Part shown: positions 36,863 through 45,314 of the stretch, piece by piece | How the letters are laid out: each line of letters begins with the position of its first letter | Position numbering within the stretch: position 1 is the stretch's first letter | Source of the DNA: a virus | Reading direction: 5' to 3' (one strand) | IMG/VR virus record: IMGVR_UViG_3300045051_000281 | Span: 1 to 46,090 of that record | Length of the DNA stretch: 46,090 bases | The notes under the pieces: generated by a model | Database searches by the model: none | What the model saw: the letters and a program-made list of their open reading frames with translations, nothing else | Told to the model about the DNA's origin: nothing | Made by a program: the position numbers and the translations under genes

Positions 36863-38361
36863 TTAAAGACCTCATCGTGATAATCCATGAGCGACTTCCC
36901 CACGAGTCCGCCACGAATAGCCGCTATGTTGTAGGTAGCTGGTTCGCGCAAGAGCCGATTCTGATAGGCATTGGAGAGCAAGCCTGATCGCATCGGCGCA
37001 CGAAGGAACGGACCGCCCGCCATCGCTGCGCCTGCCAGCATGCCAAGGATATTTCCTGAGGCTGCCGCCGCTGCCGCCGTGGTGAGTCCCGCACCAGCCA
37101 CCATCATGTTCGTCGCGCTGGATTCAGGTGGAGGAATCATGCGTTGATCCCTCGCCGCATAGGGGAAGGTCTTAGCAAACTTGCCAATGACTTTGAGTTC
37201 GCCGCTCAACGGCTTGCCGTTTTCCAGCATGCGGCCTAGGATCGACGCGGAGACGTTGCCATCTTCGAGCAGCGCCCGTTCCACATCGTAGGTCTTGGCA
37301 ATGAGCTTTCTGGAATCTCGAAACCGATCCATCAGATTAGTCCCAGGACTCACTCTGGACGCTTCCTTTTCAATCACCCGTTCATACAGATCGGCTTTGC
37401 GGTCTAGCGCCTTGGCCTTCTGAAGCACCGACGGATCAGCTGGTGAGAGCGGGCTGTAGTAGGATTTGAAATAGGCAGAGGCATCGGCCCGCGCCTGCTT
37501 CATGGCTTCTAACGCCGTTTTGGAGCGCGTGGATAGATCGGCCACTTCTTGATAGACCTGTGAGGCGGAGTCACGGACGGACTTCAACGAATCCGGTGTG
37601 ACGGCGGTTCCCTTCGGCAACCCTATCGCCTGTGCCGCTAGATCATTGGTCACTGGCTGATTCTTGAGCGCCGCTTCGTTTCTGATTGCACCAGACCCCG
37701 CCATCCATTCAGCCTTACTGGTGCCAAATGACGGTTTGGCAGAGGACGGCTGCACCACATACCCTGCATCTCGTGCGGCCTTCAGCGTGTCATCGCCTTC
37801 ATCGGTCAAGACCGACTTGGTGCCAGGCGCATAGGCTCGGCTGATCGCGAATGGCGTCGCCATGCCCACCGCTGTAGCTGCCAGATCGCTTCCCGTCAGT
37901 TCCTTGGTCAGACCTGCTGCGCCGCCGCTCACCAATCCCATTCCGGCATTCACCGCCACTTGGCCGAGTGAGGAGGCCGGAGCCAGCGCCGTATTCACGC
38001 CAGCCTGAATGGCGGTATCGAGAATGCGCTGCGGGCCGGTCTGCGGTTCGTTCTCTGTGCGAATGATGCCGACGTTTTCTAACGCCTTGCGTGCCAGATT
38101 GGGCCTGGCTGGCCGTTGCGCTTGGTCGAATGCCTGCTCGTTGCCGCGTAGATAGTTCACGCCAGCGGCTACGCCTTTCGCGACGGTGCCCAATGCACCA
38201 GCGCCAGGGCCTAACGCCACGTTCGTCCAGAAGTCAGGGATACTCGCCACGCCTTTAGCTGCGGCATTGCCCGCCACCGCGAGCATCGACGGCACGGGAG
38301 GCGCGGTCTGCGCTTCCGCTTCGGCGCGTGCCCTAAATTCAAATTCTTCCGGCTCGTTCAT
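36859..38361 (-). CDS. Ejection protein (P22 gp16-like position)
   Basis: 500 aa from ATG 38361, which overlaps the upstream stop (ATGA). Ala-rich, with hydrophobic helices (GSGLGQVAVNAGMGLVSGGAAG-type; LTTAAAAAASGNILGMLAGAAM near 450) that could insert into the host membrane. Length and place between the 652-aa protein and the fibre genes match gp16 of P22 (about 609 aa), but no direct homology is claimed. It would leave the virion with the DNA. Confidence 0.62.
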   Translation of the reverse strand: MNEPEEFEFRARAEAEAQTAPPVPSMLAVAGNAAAKGVASIPDFWTNVALGPGAGALGTVAKGVAAGVNYLRGNEQAFDQAQRPARPNLARKALENVGIIRTENEPQTGPQRILDTAIQAGVNTALAPASSLGQVAVNAGMGLVSGGAAGLTKELTGSDLAATAVGMATPFAISRAYAPGTKSVLTDEGDDTLKAARDAGYVVQPSSAKPSFGTSKAEWMAGSGAIRNEAALKNQPVTNDLAAQAIGLPKGTAVTPDSLKSVRDSASQVYQEVADLSTRSKTALEAMKQARADASAYFKSYYSPLSPADPSVLQKAKALDRKADLYERVIEKEASRVSPGTNLMDRFRDSRKLIAKTYDVERALLEDGNVSASILGRMLENGKPLSGELKVIGKFAKTFPYAARDQRMIPPPESSATNMMVAGAGLTTAAAAAASGNILGMLAGAAMAGGPFLRAPMRSGLLSNAYQNRLLREPATYNIAAIRGGLVGKSLMDYHDEVFK

Positions 38362-40316
38362 TTGCCTTGTGACCTCTTCCACTCCTGATAGCGGCGTTCC
38401 TTGTCAGGATCGCTATAGGGCAACACCGACGGCGAGGCCGATTCTTTCGGCATCACCTGTCCAGCAAAGAGCGGATGTGCATCGCTATAGGCTTGCAATT
38501 CGTCGTAGAAGCCTTCATCAAAATGGCCATGCTGCTTGCGATAGTCCCGCGCCATCTTGGCCACCACTTGACTGCGCTGATTCAACGCCTTCGCCGTCTT
38601 GATAATGAGCGCGTTGCCTTCGTTCGTCTTGCCGAGTCCTGGCGTCATGGAGGACAAGAACTCTCGGTCCTTGTCAGAGAGCGCCCCTGGCATCCCCGCC
38701 CCGCCAGCGGGATTGCGTAGCGTCAACGCGATTTCATTCGACATAGCCTCAAGCGCCTGCTTGGCCCCTAACGAGGGATCAACCTTGAAGCCTAGGGAGT
38801 CCCCTAGGGCCTGTATCTGTGTCATGGCCGGAGCGAGCTTGCCCGTCTGCACGCCTTGTAGCAGTTGCTCCATGCGGTCGAGCTTGGACAGTTGATTCGT
38901 GGCGGTAATGGCGGACTTTTGTAGATCGGCGTATTCGGTGCCGAACCCTTCGCCCACCTTCTGCGACTCCGCCGTTTCCTGCTTATTGTTGATCGTCACA
39001 AGGGACGGATTGAGTTCCTTGATGGATTCGTAGACGGTGCGAGGAGAGACGCCAGGCCCCGCTTCTCTCGCCAATCGTGCGGCCATGGCGGGGGTCTGCT
39101 GGGGTTTTGGCAAGGCCATGAACTTCGCCATGGCGTCATTCGTCGCTTGTTCTCCTGCCGTCTTTTGCGCGTCCTTGGATTGCGTATAGCTGAACTTCTG
39201 TTGCTGGAGGGATTCACTGGATCGCGTCAGATCGGTGCGCGTGCGGTCTACCGCCTTTTCCTTCTCTTGCCAGGCGTCATAGGTGCGCTTGATGGGGTTC
39301 TCCACGTAGGCCTTGCGGGCCTCTTCCCGTTCGCGCAAGAGTTCGAGCCCGCTGAGTTGCGAGGCCATGGCCTGCTGGTCCTGCGGCTTCGCAATGGACA
39401 TCTGTTGTTTGATCTTTTCAATGTCGGTCGAATAGCCGTCAATCCGTTGCGTCATCGGGGCGACCAAGGCCCCCATCCTGGCGCGTTCCTCCGGCGTAAT
39501 GTGTTGCTGATAGGCTTTATCGACACTGGGATAGCTGGTCTGCTCATCACCAGGAAGATTCGTCAGGCCGGACTTCTCCTGCATCCTCGCCATCACGTTG
39601 CGGTTGATTTGATCGAGCGGCCCCCGCAAGTTGGAATCGTGCTGCGTTTCCCGTTCCAACAAGTCGAACTTGCCTTTATTGAGGAAGAGTTCCTGATTGA
39701 TCTTGTCAATCTTGGCCTGCGTCAACGGGTTTTCAAGCGCGTGCTTGATCGTGGTGTTCAGGAGTTCCTTACTAGACCCCACTGCCTCACTGACCGCTGC
39801 CGCGTCCTGTGGCGAGGTGTTCTGATTGATGAGTCCGCTTTCTCGTGCGGCATAGGCTCCGGCGCGGGCTTGCGATTGCTGCTGGAACGTGGCGGACAGT
39901 TTCGCGGCATAATTGGGCGCGACCTGCATGAGCTTCTGCATACTGGCCTGCATGCCGTCGGTATCACCATCGTTCTTCTGCCTGACGGCTTCTTGCACTA
40001 CCCCCTTGGCCGTAATCCATTCATCCGGCCCCATTGACGGCAAACCCTGCATCTTCGCCAGTTCGTTGTTCGCGTTCCACGATTGGAACAGATCGCCGTG
40101 CTGCACCTGTTCAGAGAGAACCTTGATACGTTCCTCATTGGCGAAGTGCTTGCCTTGCTGATCGGTGCGCTGCTGGTCGATATCCAACGCCCGCTTATGC
40201 TGGTCCAAGGATTCCTGGTGCTGCGCCATTCCGGCCAGTTGCGCCATCGGCGCGACGGATTGCATGGGGTTCCAGACATCGGAGAGTTGCATCGGCTGCA
40301 CAGGTTCAATCGGCAT
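38358..40316 (-). CDS. Ejection/internal virion protein (P22 gp20-like position)
   Basis: 652 aa, long helical and Gln-rich (LDQHKRALDIDQQRTDQQGK; FSYTQSKDAQKTAGEQATND). Coiled-coil segments at about 40-150 and 260-400. A helical, low-hydrophobicity internal protein in this position matches gp20 of P22-like virions, which is ejected to form a conduit. Start ATG 40316 behind GAGGAA. Confidence 0.65.
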   Translation of the reverse strand: MPIEPVQPMQLSDVWNPMQSVAPMAQLAGMAQHQESLDQHKRALDIDQQRTDQQGKHFANEERIKVLSEQVQHGDLFQSWNANNELAKMQGLPSMGPDEWITAKGVVQEAVRQKNDGDTDGMQASMQKLMQVAPNYAAKLSATFQQQSQARAGAYAARESGLINQNTSPQDAAAVSEAVGSSKELLNTTIKHALENPLTQAKIDKINQELFLNKGKFDLLERETQHDSNLRGPLDQINRNVMARMQEKSGLTNLPGDEQTSYPSVDKAYQQHITPEERARMGALVAPMTQRIDGYSTDIEKIKQQMSIAKPQDQQAMASQLSGLELLREREEARKAYVENPIKRTYDAWQEKEKAVDRTRTDLTRSSESLQQQKFSYTQSKDAQKTAGEQATNDAMAKFMALPKPQQTPAMAARLAREAGPGVSPRTVYESIKELNPSLVTINNKQETAESQKVGEGFGTEYADLQKSAITATNQLSKLDRMEQLLQGVQTGKLAPAMTQIQALGDSLGFKVDPSLGAKQALEAMSNEIALTLRNPAGGAGMPGALSDKDREFLSSMTPGLGKTNEGNALIIKTAKALNQRSQVVAKMARDYRKQHGHFDEGFYDELQAYSDAHPLFAGQVMPKESASPSVLPYSDPDKERRYQEWKRSQGK

Positions 40317-40326
40317 CGGTTCCTCG

Positions 40327-41079
40327 TTATGATGTCGTGCCTAAGGCCCCAGGCGTATTCACTAAGAACGGGCTCCCGCCGCTACTAAACGCGGTCGTCT
40401 GCGGGGTGTTCCGCTGCATCATGCTCTGGAACATCTGCTGATACGTTTGTGCGTTCAGTTGGTTTTGATAGAGGCCGATGCCGCTATTAATGGAATTCGC
40501 TACGCCGGTCCCGATGTTGCCGTAGGCCACGCCTTGCTGAATTTGCGCGTTGCCAATCTGTTGCCCAGCCAGCGTATTCGACTGGGCGAGATTCTGGCCG
40601 GTTTGCAGCGCGTTATTCGCTTGCCGAGCAGCGGCGTTTTCCCCGAGCGAGACGGTGTTGTAGAGGTTGTTGAAGTAGCGTTGCGCGTTATCCCCTAAGA
40701 GCTGTGAATACCCGCGCCGGTTCAATTCCAGCCCGGCCCCTGAATTGGTCAACCCTTGCCTCGCCAGTTGCCGTTCGTTGAATCGCTGCAATTCTTCCGA
40801 CTGCCATTGGAAGGTAGGATCGTGGGAGAGCTGATCGGACACATTCGTCCTGCCCGTCATCAGGTCTTGCAGAATTGGCGCAGTCGCTCGACCGACTGCG
40901 GCGAACGGGTCCAGATCTTGTCGTGCTCTGGCATCCAGTGTGTAGAGCGTTTGCTGATTGATATTCGCGGCATCCCGCGCAGAGGAGGCGGCTCGTGAGG
41001 CTCCGCTGGCCCCTAACAGCCCGCTCCCAATCGCGCCCACGGCTCCTACGCCTGCGGCTCCTACGGCTACCCAGGTCAT
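40327..41079 (-). CDS. Ejection protein (P22 gp7-like position)
   Basis: 250 aa. A glycine- and alanine-rich hydrophobic start (VAVGAAGVGAVGAIGSGLLG) is typical of gp7-type DNA transfer proteins and similar membrane-active pilot proteins. The rest is helical, Gln/Asn-rich. Order gp7, gp20, gp16 is kept with the next two genes. Confidence 0.65.
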   Translation of the reverse strand: MTWVAVGAAGVGAVGAIGSGLLGASGASRAASSARDAANINQQTLYTLDARARQDLDPFAAVGRATAPILQDLMTGRTNVSDQLSHDPTFQWQSEELQRFNERQLARQGLTNSGAGLELNRRGYSQLLGDNAQRYFNNLYNTVSLGENAAARQANNALQTGQNLAQSNTLAGQQIGNAQIQQGVAYGNIGTGVANSINSGIGLYQNQLNAQTYQQMFQSMMQRNTPQTTAFSSGGSPFLVNTPGALGTTS

Positions 41080-41555
41080 CGCATTCCCTCCTGCTGCATC
41101 ACGGGCAGCAATTGTGCGACATCTGTATCACAGAGCGCATCAAAAAAAGCGTATGACGGCACAATGATCTCGTCTTCAATCTTGTGTAGATCCGTTTCGT
41201 TCGTCAGGTGGATCGTGGTCCAGACCGTATCGGTATGCGTGTAGACCACGCGTTTGGTCCCCGCTTTCGAGGTCATAATCTTGAGGGCTTCCAATTGCTG
41301 CGGCCCTTCTTCGGTCGCCAATGACACGCGGCCTGCCACTAACATATTGAGGTGCGCGTGCTTGTGAATCTTGCCGACCACCAGCGTATGCGCCGGGATA
41401 AAGATGGTACGGGCATAGGCCCCAGGCGCAAATTGGTGATGGAGCGGACAGTCCACTTCCTGCAACGTCTTATCGGCAATGGCTTGTTTCAACGCCGATT
41501 CAATCGCGCAAATCGACTCGCGCATGGTCTCGTCTTTGGTAATCATCTCGTTCAC
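41076..41555 (-). CDS. Cupin-fold protein in tail operon, 159 aa
   Basis: Residues about 55-125 (YARTIFIPAHTLVVGKIHKH, then LNMLVAGRVSLATEEG and HTDTVWTTIHLTNE) form the jelly-roll pattern of cupins, with His residues at the two motif positions. Phage copies of this fold are present in some tail regions, with no known enzyme role. GTG 41555 (overlap GTGA) is used, although ATG 41546 is possible. Confidence 0.65.
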   Translation of the reverse strand: MNEMITKDETMRESICAIESALKQAIADKTLQEVDCPLHHQFAPGAYARTIFIPAHTLVVGKIHKHAHLNMLVAGRVSLATEEGPQQLEALKIMTSKAGTKRVVYTHTDTVWTTIHLTNETDLHKIEDEIIVPSYAFFDALCDTDVAQLLPVMQQEGMR

Positions 41556-41902
41556 GGCATCACCCGCACGCCATAGGTGGCGCTGGGAGGATCAATGGCC
41601 CCGCCTGTCCGGTTGTACAGCACGACGGTCACGGTATCCTTGGCGCTCACATAGCCCCACGGCACGAGTCCGGTGTTGAAGGTGGACGGAACCGCCACTT
41701 GCACCGTCTGCTGCTGATCGGGCCGGGCGTCAGTGACCGTCACGGTAAAGGTCCCTATTGCGCCTGCGTTGATGTTCGCCACATCCACCGTAGTTGTCCC
41801 CACCAGGCCCAGCATGTGGGCAATGGCGTTGTTGAAATACTCATTGGCGCGGGGATCTTCCCGTTCCTTCACACTGGGAGAACTGCGTAACGGTTTCGCC
41901 AT
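41552..41902 (-). CDS. Small structural protein, 116 aa
   Basis: Beta-rich sequence with a typical Ig-like pattern (GAIGTFTVTVTDARPDQQQT; LVPWGYVSAKDTVTVVLYNR). ATG overlaps the gp10-like stop. Probably a tail decoration or adaptor protein. No family name is given. Confidence 0.65.
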   Translation of the reverse strand: MAKPLRSSPSVKEREDPRANEYFNNAIAHMLGLVGTTTVDVANINAGAIGTFTVTVTDARPDQQQTVQVAVPSTFNTGLVPWGYVSAKDTVTVVLYNRTGGAIDPPSATYGVRVMP

Positions 41903-43317
41903 TAGCGCCCCAACGCCTCCACATCCTCTTGTGCTGATATGAGGATAAAATCAGAATCATCACTATGGACAAATTCGTACTGCACGGTCTTGTAGATGCC
42001 GTTCCTGTACCAGTCAGCCGTTTGCTCATGCTGGCCGACTTGCCCCAACGAGGCCCAGCGTTCCGTTTCCCATTGCGCGGCATTATTCACGCGACGGCGC
42101 ATCGTCACTTGCGGATCGCTCACCGTGCTATTGCCCGCCCCGCGCTTCATCTTCACGCGGAGTCGATTCGACCGCTTCGTCACATCCAAGCCGTAGTTGA
42201 TATGGCCCGTGCGGACCAGCGTGCGAATGGGGTTCCCGTTATCGGTAAAGGCGGTGCGGTCGAACTTGTAGATGAGGCCATTCGCCCAGTCGCCGACGAG
42301 GTGCATGTTCCAATCGCGGGCGTAGCAGTAGGCGTTCCCTCGAAACCGGCCATAGCTGCCGGTCGTGGTGTTCCAATAGCCCCACTTGGACCATTTTTCG
42401 GTTTTGTAGTTATAGACCAGCGATTGTCCAGCCGTGGGAAAGTTCAACACATAGAGCGGATAGCCTTCCACGCTCACCACGTAGCCAATGGCGTCATCGA
42501 CGGAGGCGTAATGCTGAATCACCCGATCATAGGGCGTGGAGACGGCTTGCACGGCGCGGCCTTGCATCGTCACCAAGCGCCGTTCATGGTCCAGCCACAT
42601 CCAGGTATTGCCGACTTTCGCTAAGCTGTAGGGCGCGGAGCAGCCGAACGATTGGACTGATCCATCCAGCCGCGTGAATGGCGTGACGCCGTCATCAATC
42701 CAGAATTCGACCGACGTTCTGCCGAGCAAAATCACTTCCCTGAATCCGGTTTTCATCGCCACCACGCGGTCCGGTTCGCCATCGGCTGAGGCAAAATCCA
42801 GGGCGTTCCAGGCGGTCATATCGGTGGGGGAGCTAAAGAAGAACTTCGCCGTCCCCGCACTATTCGCCAAGAGATAGCCGTCCAGATAGGCCACATGCGT
42901 CACCGCCGTCGGCGCATCCACATCGGCCATGGTGGTGAGCGTAGACAGATCCGTATGGACGATGTTGGCCCCGTTCGCCATCGCGCACTTGGTGCCGTCC
43001 GTGGCAAAGGTGACAGGCGCACTCGGCAGCAATGCCGAGGAGCCGGTAATCTCCGTCATGGTGCCGGCGCTGTCGGTGATCTTCCACACGCGGCTATTCG
43101 ACACCGCTAAGGCGCAATGCTGTTCATCCCACCAGTACAAACCGTCAACAGGAAGGCTGGTGCCGGTATCCTTGAACGAGATCAGGCCAGGGCGCATCGG
43201 CACATGGTCGAACTCGTTGACATAGCCATCAATGACCGTGGAGGCCGTTTGATCGAGTTCGATTTCCTCGACCGATTCATACGGCTGTCCGAACAGTGGG
43301 GTCGGTTGCCAGGTCAT
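41902..43317 (-). CDS. Packaged-DNA stabilisation / tail hub protein (P22 gp10-like)
   Basis: 471 aa, same length as P22 gp10 (472 aa). It starts FGQPYESVEEIELDQTASTV, then has a run of blades (GLYWWDEQHCALAVSNSRVW; YLDGYLLANSAGTAKFFFSS; WMWLDHERRLVTMQG; YVLNFPTAGQSLVYNYKTEK), a beta-propeller pattern known for this family. It closes the tail hub below the portal and retains DNA. Follows the gp4-like gene as in P22. Confidence 0.82.
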   Translation of the reverse strand: MTWQPTPLFGQPYESVEEIELDQTASTVIDGYVNEFDHVPMRPGLISFKDTGTSLPVDGLYWWDEQHCALAVSNSRVWKITDSAGTMTEITGSSALLPSAPVTFATDGTKCAMANGANIVHTDLSTLTTMADVDAPTAVTHVAYLDGYLLANSAGTAKFFFSSPTDMTAWNALDFASADGEPDRVVAMKTGFREVILLGRTSVEFWIDDGVTPFTRLDGSVQSFGCSAPYSLAKVGNTWMWLDHERRLVTMQGRAVQAVSTPYDRVIQHYASVDDAIGYVVSVEGYPLYVLNFPTAGQSLVYNYKTEKWSKWGYWNTTTGSYGRFRGNAYCYARDWNMHLVGDWANGLIYKFDRTAFTDNGNPIRTLVRTGHINYGLDVTKRSNRLRVKMKRGAGNSTVSDPQVTMRRRVNNAAQWETERWASLGQVGQHEQTADWYRNGIYKTVQYEFVHSDDSDFILISAQEDVEALGR

Positions 43318-44189
43318 TAGAAGTACGACGCCTTCCCGTGATAGTTAGAGGTCACAGGTTTCATGCTCTTGTCGAAGATGTCCTGATAGGCCCCCTTGGC
43401 CTTCTGCACGAGGTATTCGCGCTCAGGCAGCGCAATGCCGTAGAGATCCGCCAAGTCGAACGCCAGCTTGTAGACCAACATACGCGGCCATTGCTGCGGG
43501 AAATCCGGCGTATCTGAGGCTGTATCGAAATCAAACAAGGGCCGTTGATAGAGCAAGCGAATCTGTTGCGGCGCGGTATAGCTGGTGTCCGTCGCCCACA
43601 CCGCTGGGCCCGACCCGCCCGCCGTCCAATACAGGAGATAATTCGCGCCGGTAATCGGCTTGTTCGTCGTATCGGCGGTATGGCCTCTGATGCACTTGTA
43701 GACAACCGCATCCGTCCCCGTGACCACTGATTGCGTGTTGACCGTCGAGAGCATGGGAGAGACATAGAGTGTCCGGCTCGAGCTGTCCCGATGATCGGTC
43801 AGATAGACTTTCTTGGGATCGCCGCTATCCGTCTTATTCTGAATGCCCTCGTATTCCATCGCCGTGACAATGGAGATGGGGTAATCCATGGCCAGCCCAT
43901 CGCGGTACGTCGCGGCATCAATCTTGGCGATATCGGTCGGCAGCCCGTTGCTGGTTGTATAAACAAACGTATTCGCCACCAATGTCAGGGATGACGCCGC
44001 CGCCCTGGTCCATTTCAGGTCTCCCGTTTCATCCACTTCCCGCACGATCAGATTGAGCAGCTTGATCGCGTCTTGTGACTGCGCGCCGTCGAGCGTCTGC
44101 CCAGGCGCGAGCACGCCGATCAGCTTGTGCGCCATCTCAATGAGCTGGTCGCGGGTCAGCGTGAAATCGTAGGTGGTCCCAACGGTCAT
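43317..44189 (-). CDS. Tail adaptor/accessory factor (P22 gp4-like position)
   Basis: 290 aa. N-terminal helix (TRDQLIEMAHKLIGVLAPGQ) then LLNLIVREVDETGDLKWTRA fit adaptor proteins that bind below the portal. The middle (VYLTDHRDSSSRTLYVSPML) and end (YKLAFDLADLYGIALPERE) are also of that type. In P22, gp4 precedes gp10, as here. P22 gp4 has lysozyme activity, but no catalytic motif is seen in this one. Confidence 0.72.
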   Translation of the reverse strand: MTVGTTYDFTLTRDQLIEMAHKLIGVLAPGQTLDGAQSQDAIKLLNLIVREVDETGDLKWTRAAASSLTLVANTFVYTTSNGLPTDIAKIDAATYRDGLAMDYPISIVTAMEYEGIQNKTDSGDPKKVYLTDHRDSSSRTLYVSPMLSTVNTQSVVTGTDAVVYKCIRGHTADTTNKPITGANYLLYWTAGGSGPAVWATDTSYTAPQQIRLLYQRPLFDFDTASDTPDFPQQWPRMLVYKLAFDLADLYGIALPEREYLVQKAKGAYQDIFDKSMKPVTSNYHGKASYF

Positions 44190-44728
44190 TAGTTCACCGT
44201 CGAATTAGCGGTCAACGGGCGATAGCGCATAATGTGCATCCAGGTGCCGGTGGTCGAACCCGTCCCAATGACCAACTTGATGGTGCCGTCCTTCACATCA
44301 ATGTAGTTCGCGACGTTCGTCCCCAACTGCACACCGCCGGCGGAGGCGGCGACAATGACCGGCGCGGTACTCAACGCGGTGGGAGCCAGGCGCACCGTCG
44401 TCCCTGCGGTCGCGCTCGCCAGTGAGGCGGAGGCTCCACTAAACGTCGTGGCGGTTCCTACCGTGGGGACGGATTGCCATTGCATCGTGGAGGCCGTGAC
44501 ATCGTTGGCCGTGACGCAAATCGAGACGAGATCAATAATCTGAATGGGTCCACCAGACACGGTGAACACGGTGTTCCCGTTCACCATCGTTGAGGTCGTG
44601 CTCTGAACGGCACGGTCACTGGCCATGAATGAGGCATCGCCAGCCGCCGAGGTGAGTGCGCCAGCCGCCCATGACCAGGACGGCGCGAGGAACACCATGA
44701 GCAAGGCCAGTATCTTAGTAGTGCACAT
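44189..44728 (-). CDS. Exported protein in tail operon, 179 aa
   Basis: ATG 44728 has AGGAG nine bases upstream, and the resulting start is a signal peptide (TKILALLMVFLAPSWSWAAG). An upstream in-frame ATG would give 53 unlikely residues. The mature part is beta-rich (VFTVSGGPIQIIDLVSICVT). It overlaps the previous gene by 14 bp. Role unknown; either a secreted protein within the virion operon or a structural protein with a hydrophobic start. Confidence 0.68.
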   Translation of the reverse strand: MCTTKILALLMVFLAPSWSWAAGALTSAAGDASFMASDRAVQSTTSTMVNGNTVFTVSGGPIQIIDLVSICVTANDVTASTMQWQSVPTVGTATTFSGASASLASATAGTTVRLAPTALSTAPVIVAASAGGVQLGTNVANYIDVKDGTIKLVIGTGSTTGTWMHIMRYRPLTANSTVN

Positions 44729-45314
44729 AGACGGCTCCTGTGGCTGAGGTTCCAGTCGTGTTGGTGGTGATGATGTAGTAGTACTTGTAGTTCGCGGTGA
44801 ACACCGGACAGGCATCTTGCGTGCGGGTGGTGCCGGAGAGCGTGATGGTACACAGCAAGATCCCGTTGGCCGCGTCGTTGTCCACATCGCCGTAGATCGC
44901 CTGCGTCTGTGTCACGGCTCCGGTTCCCGCGACTTGGCCATAGATACTCTTGCTGCCGGTCGGGAGCGCAAAGGCCGTTGTCGTGGCGTTGGCGGTTGCG
45001 GCTGAGCCCATCGTCACTGTGGCTTGACGCACCGCCCCGCCACTGGTTTGCAGCAGGCTATTCGTTTGATCTTCTCCACTAATCAACGTGGCCAGCGTCA
45101 CTTTTGCCGCGTCATTGGTTTCGTCCATGGCCGAATCACCGAGCGGTGTGACCAGCGAGGTCCATTGCGCCCCTGCCGTATTACAGACGTTCGGCACAGC
45201 CTGCCCGGCGATATAGACGGGAGCCGTGGTATAGACCTTACATTCCGCCTGCACGGTCTGCGGGGACCAGGCCCACAGCGCCAGGCATCCAATCAACAGG
45301 AGTCTCTTCATCAT
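44715..45314 (-). CDS. Exported protein in tail operon, 199 aa
   Basis: ATG 45314 overlaps the stop of the DUF115 fusion gene (ATGA). A clear signal peptide (KRLLLIGCLALWAWSPQTVQA) ends at A-E. The mature part is Thr/Ala-rich and beta (TVTMGSAATANATTTAFALP; KYYYIITTNTTGTSATGAVY) with four cysteines at the start and middle. With the next gene it forms a pair of exported proteins between the modification gene and the tail adaptor. Role unknown. Confidence 0.7.
   Translation of the reverse strand: MMKRLLLIGCLALWAWSPQTVQAECKVYTTAPVYIAGQAVPNVCNTAGAQWTSLVTPLGDSAMDETNDAAKVTLATLISGEDQTNSLLQTSGGAVRQATVTMGSAATANATTTAFALPTGSKSIYGQVAGTGAVTQTQAIYGDVDNDAANGILLCTITLSGTTRTQDACPVFTANYKYYYIITTNTTGTSATGAVYVHY

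Noticed and set aside
39147-40037. 296-codon plus-strand frame opposite the 652-aa ejection gene
   Set aside because: No ribosome site and no recognisable domain; the minus-strand gene has overlaps and composition consistent with its neighbours.
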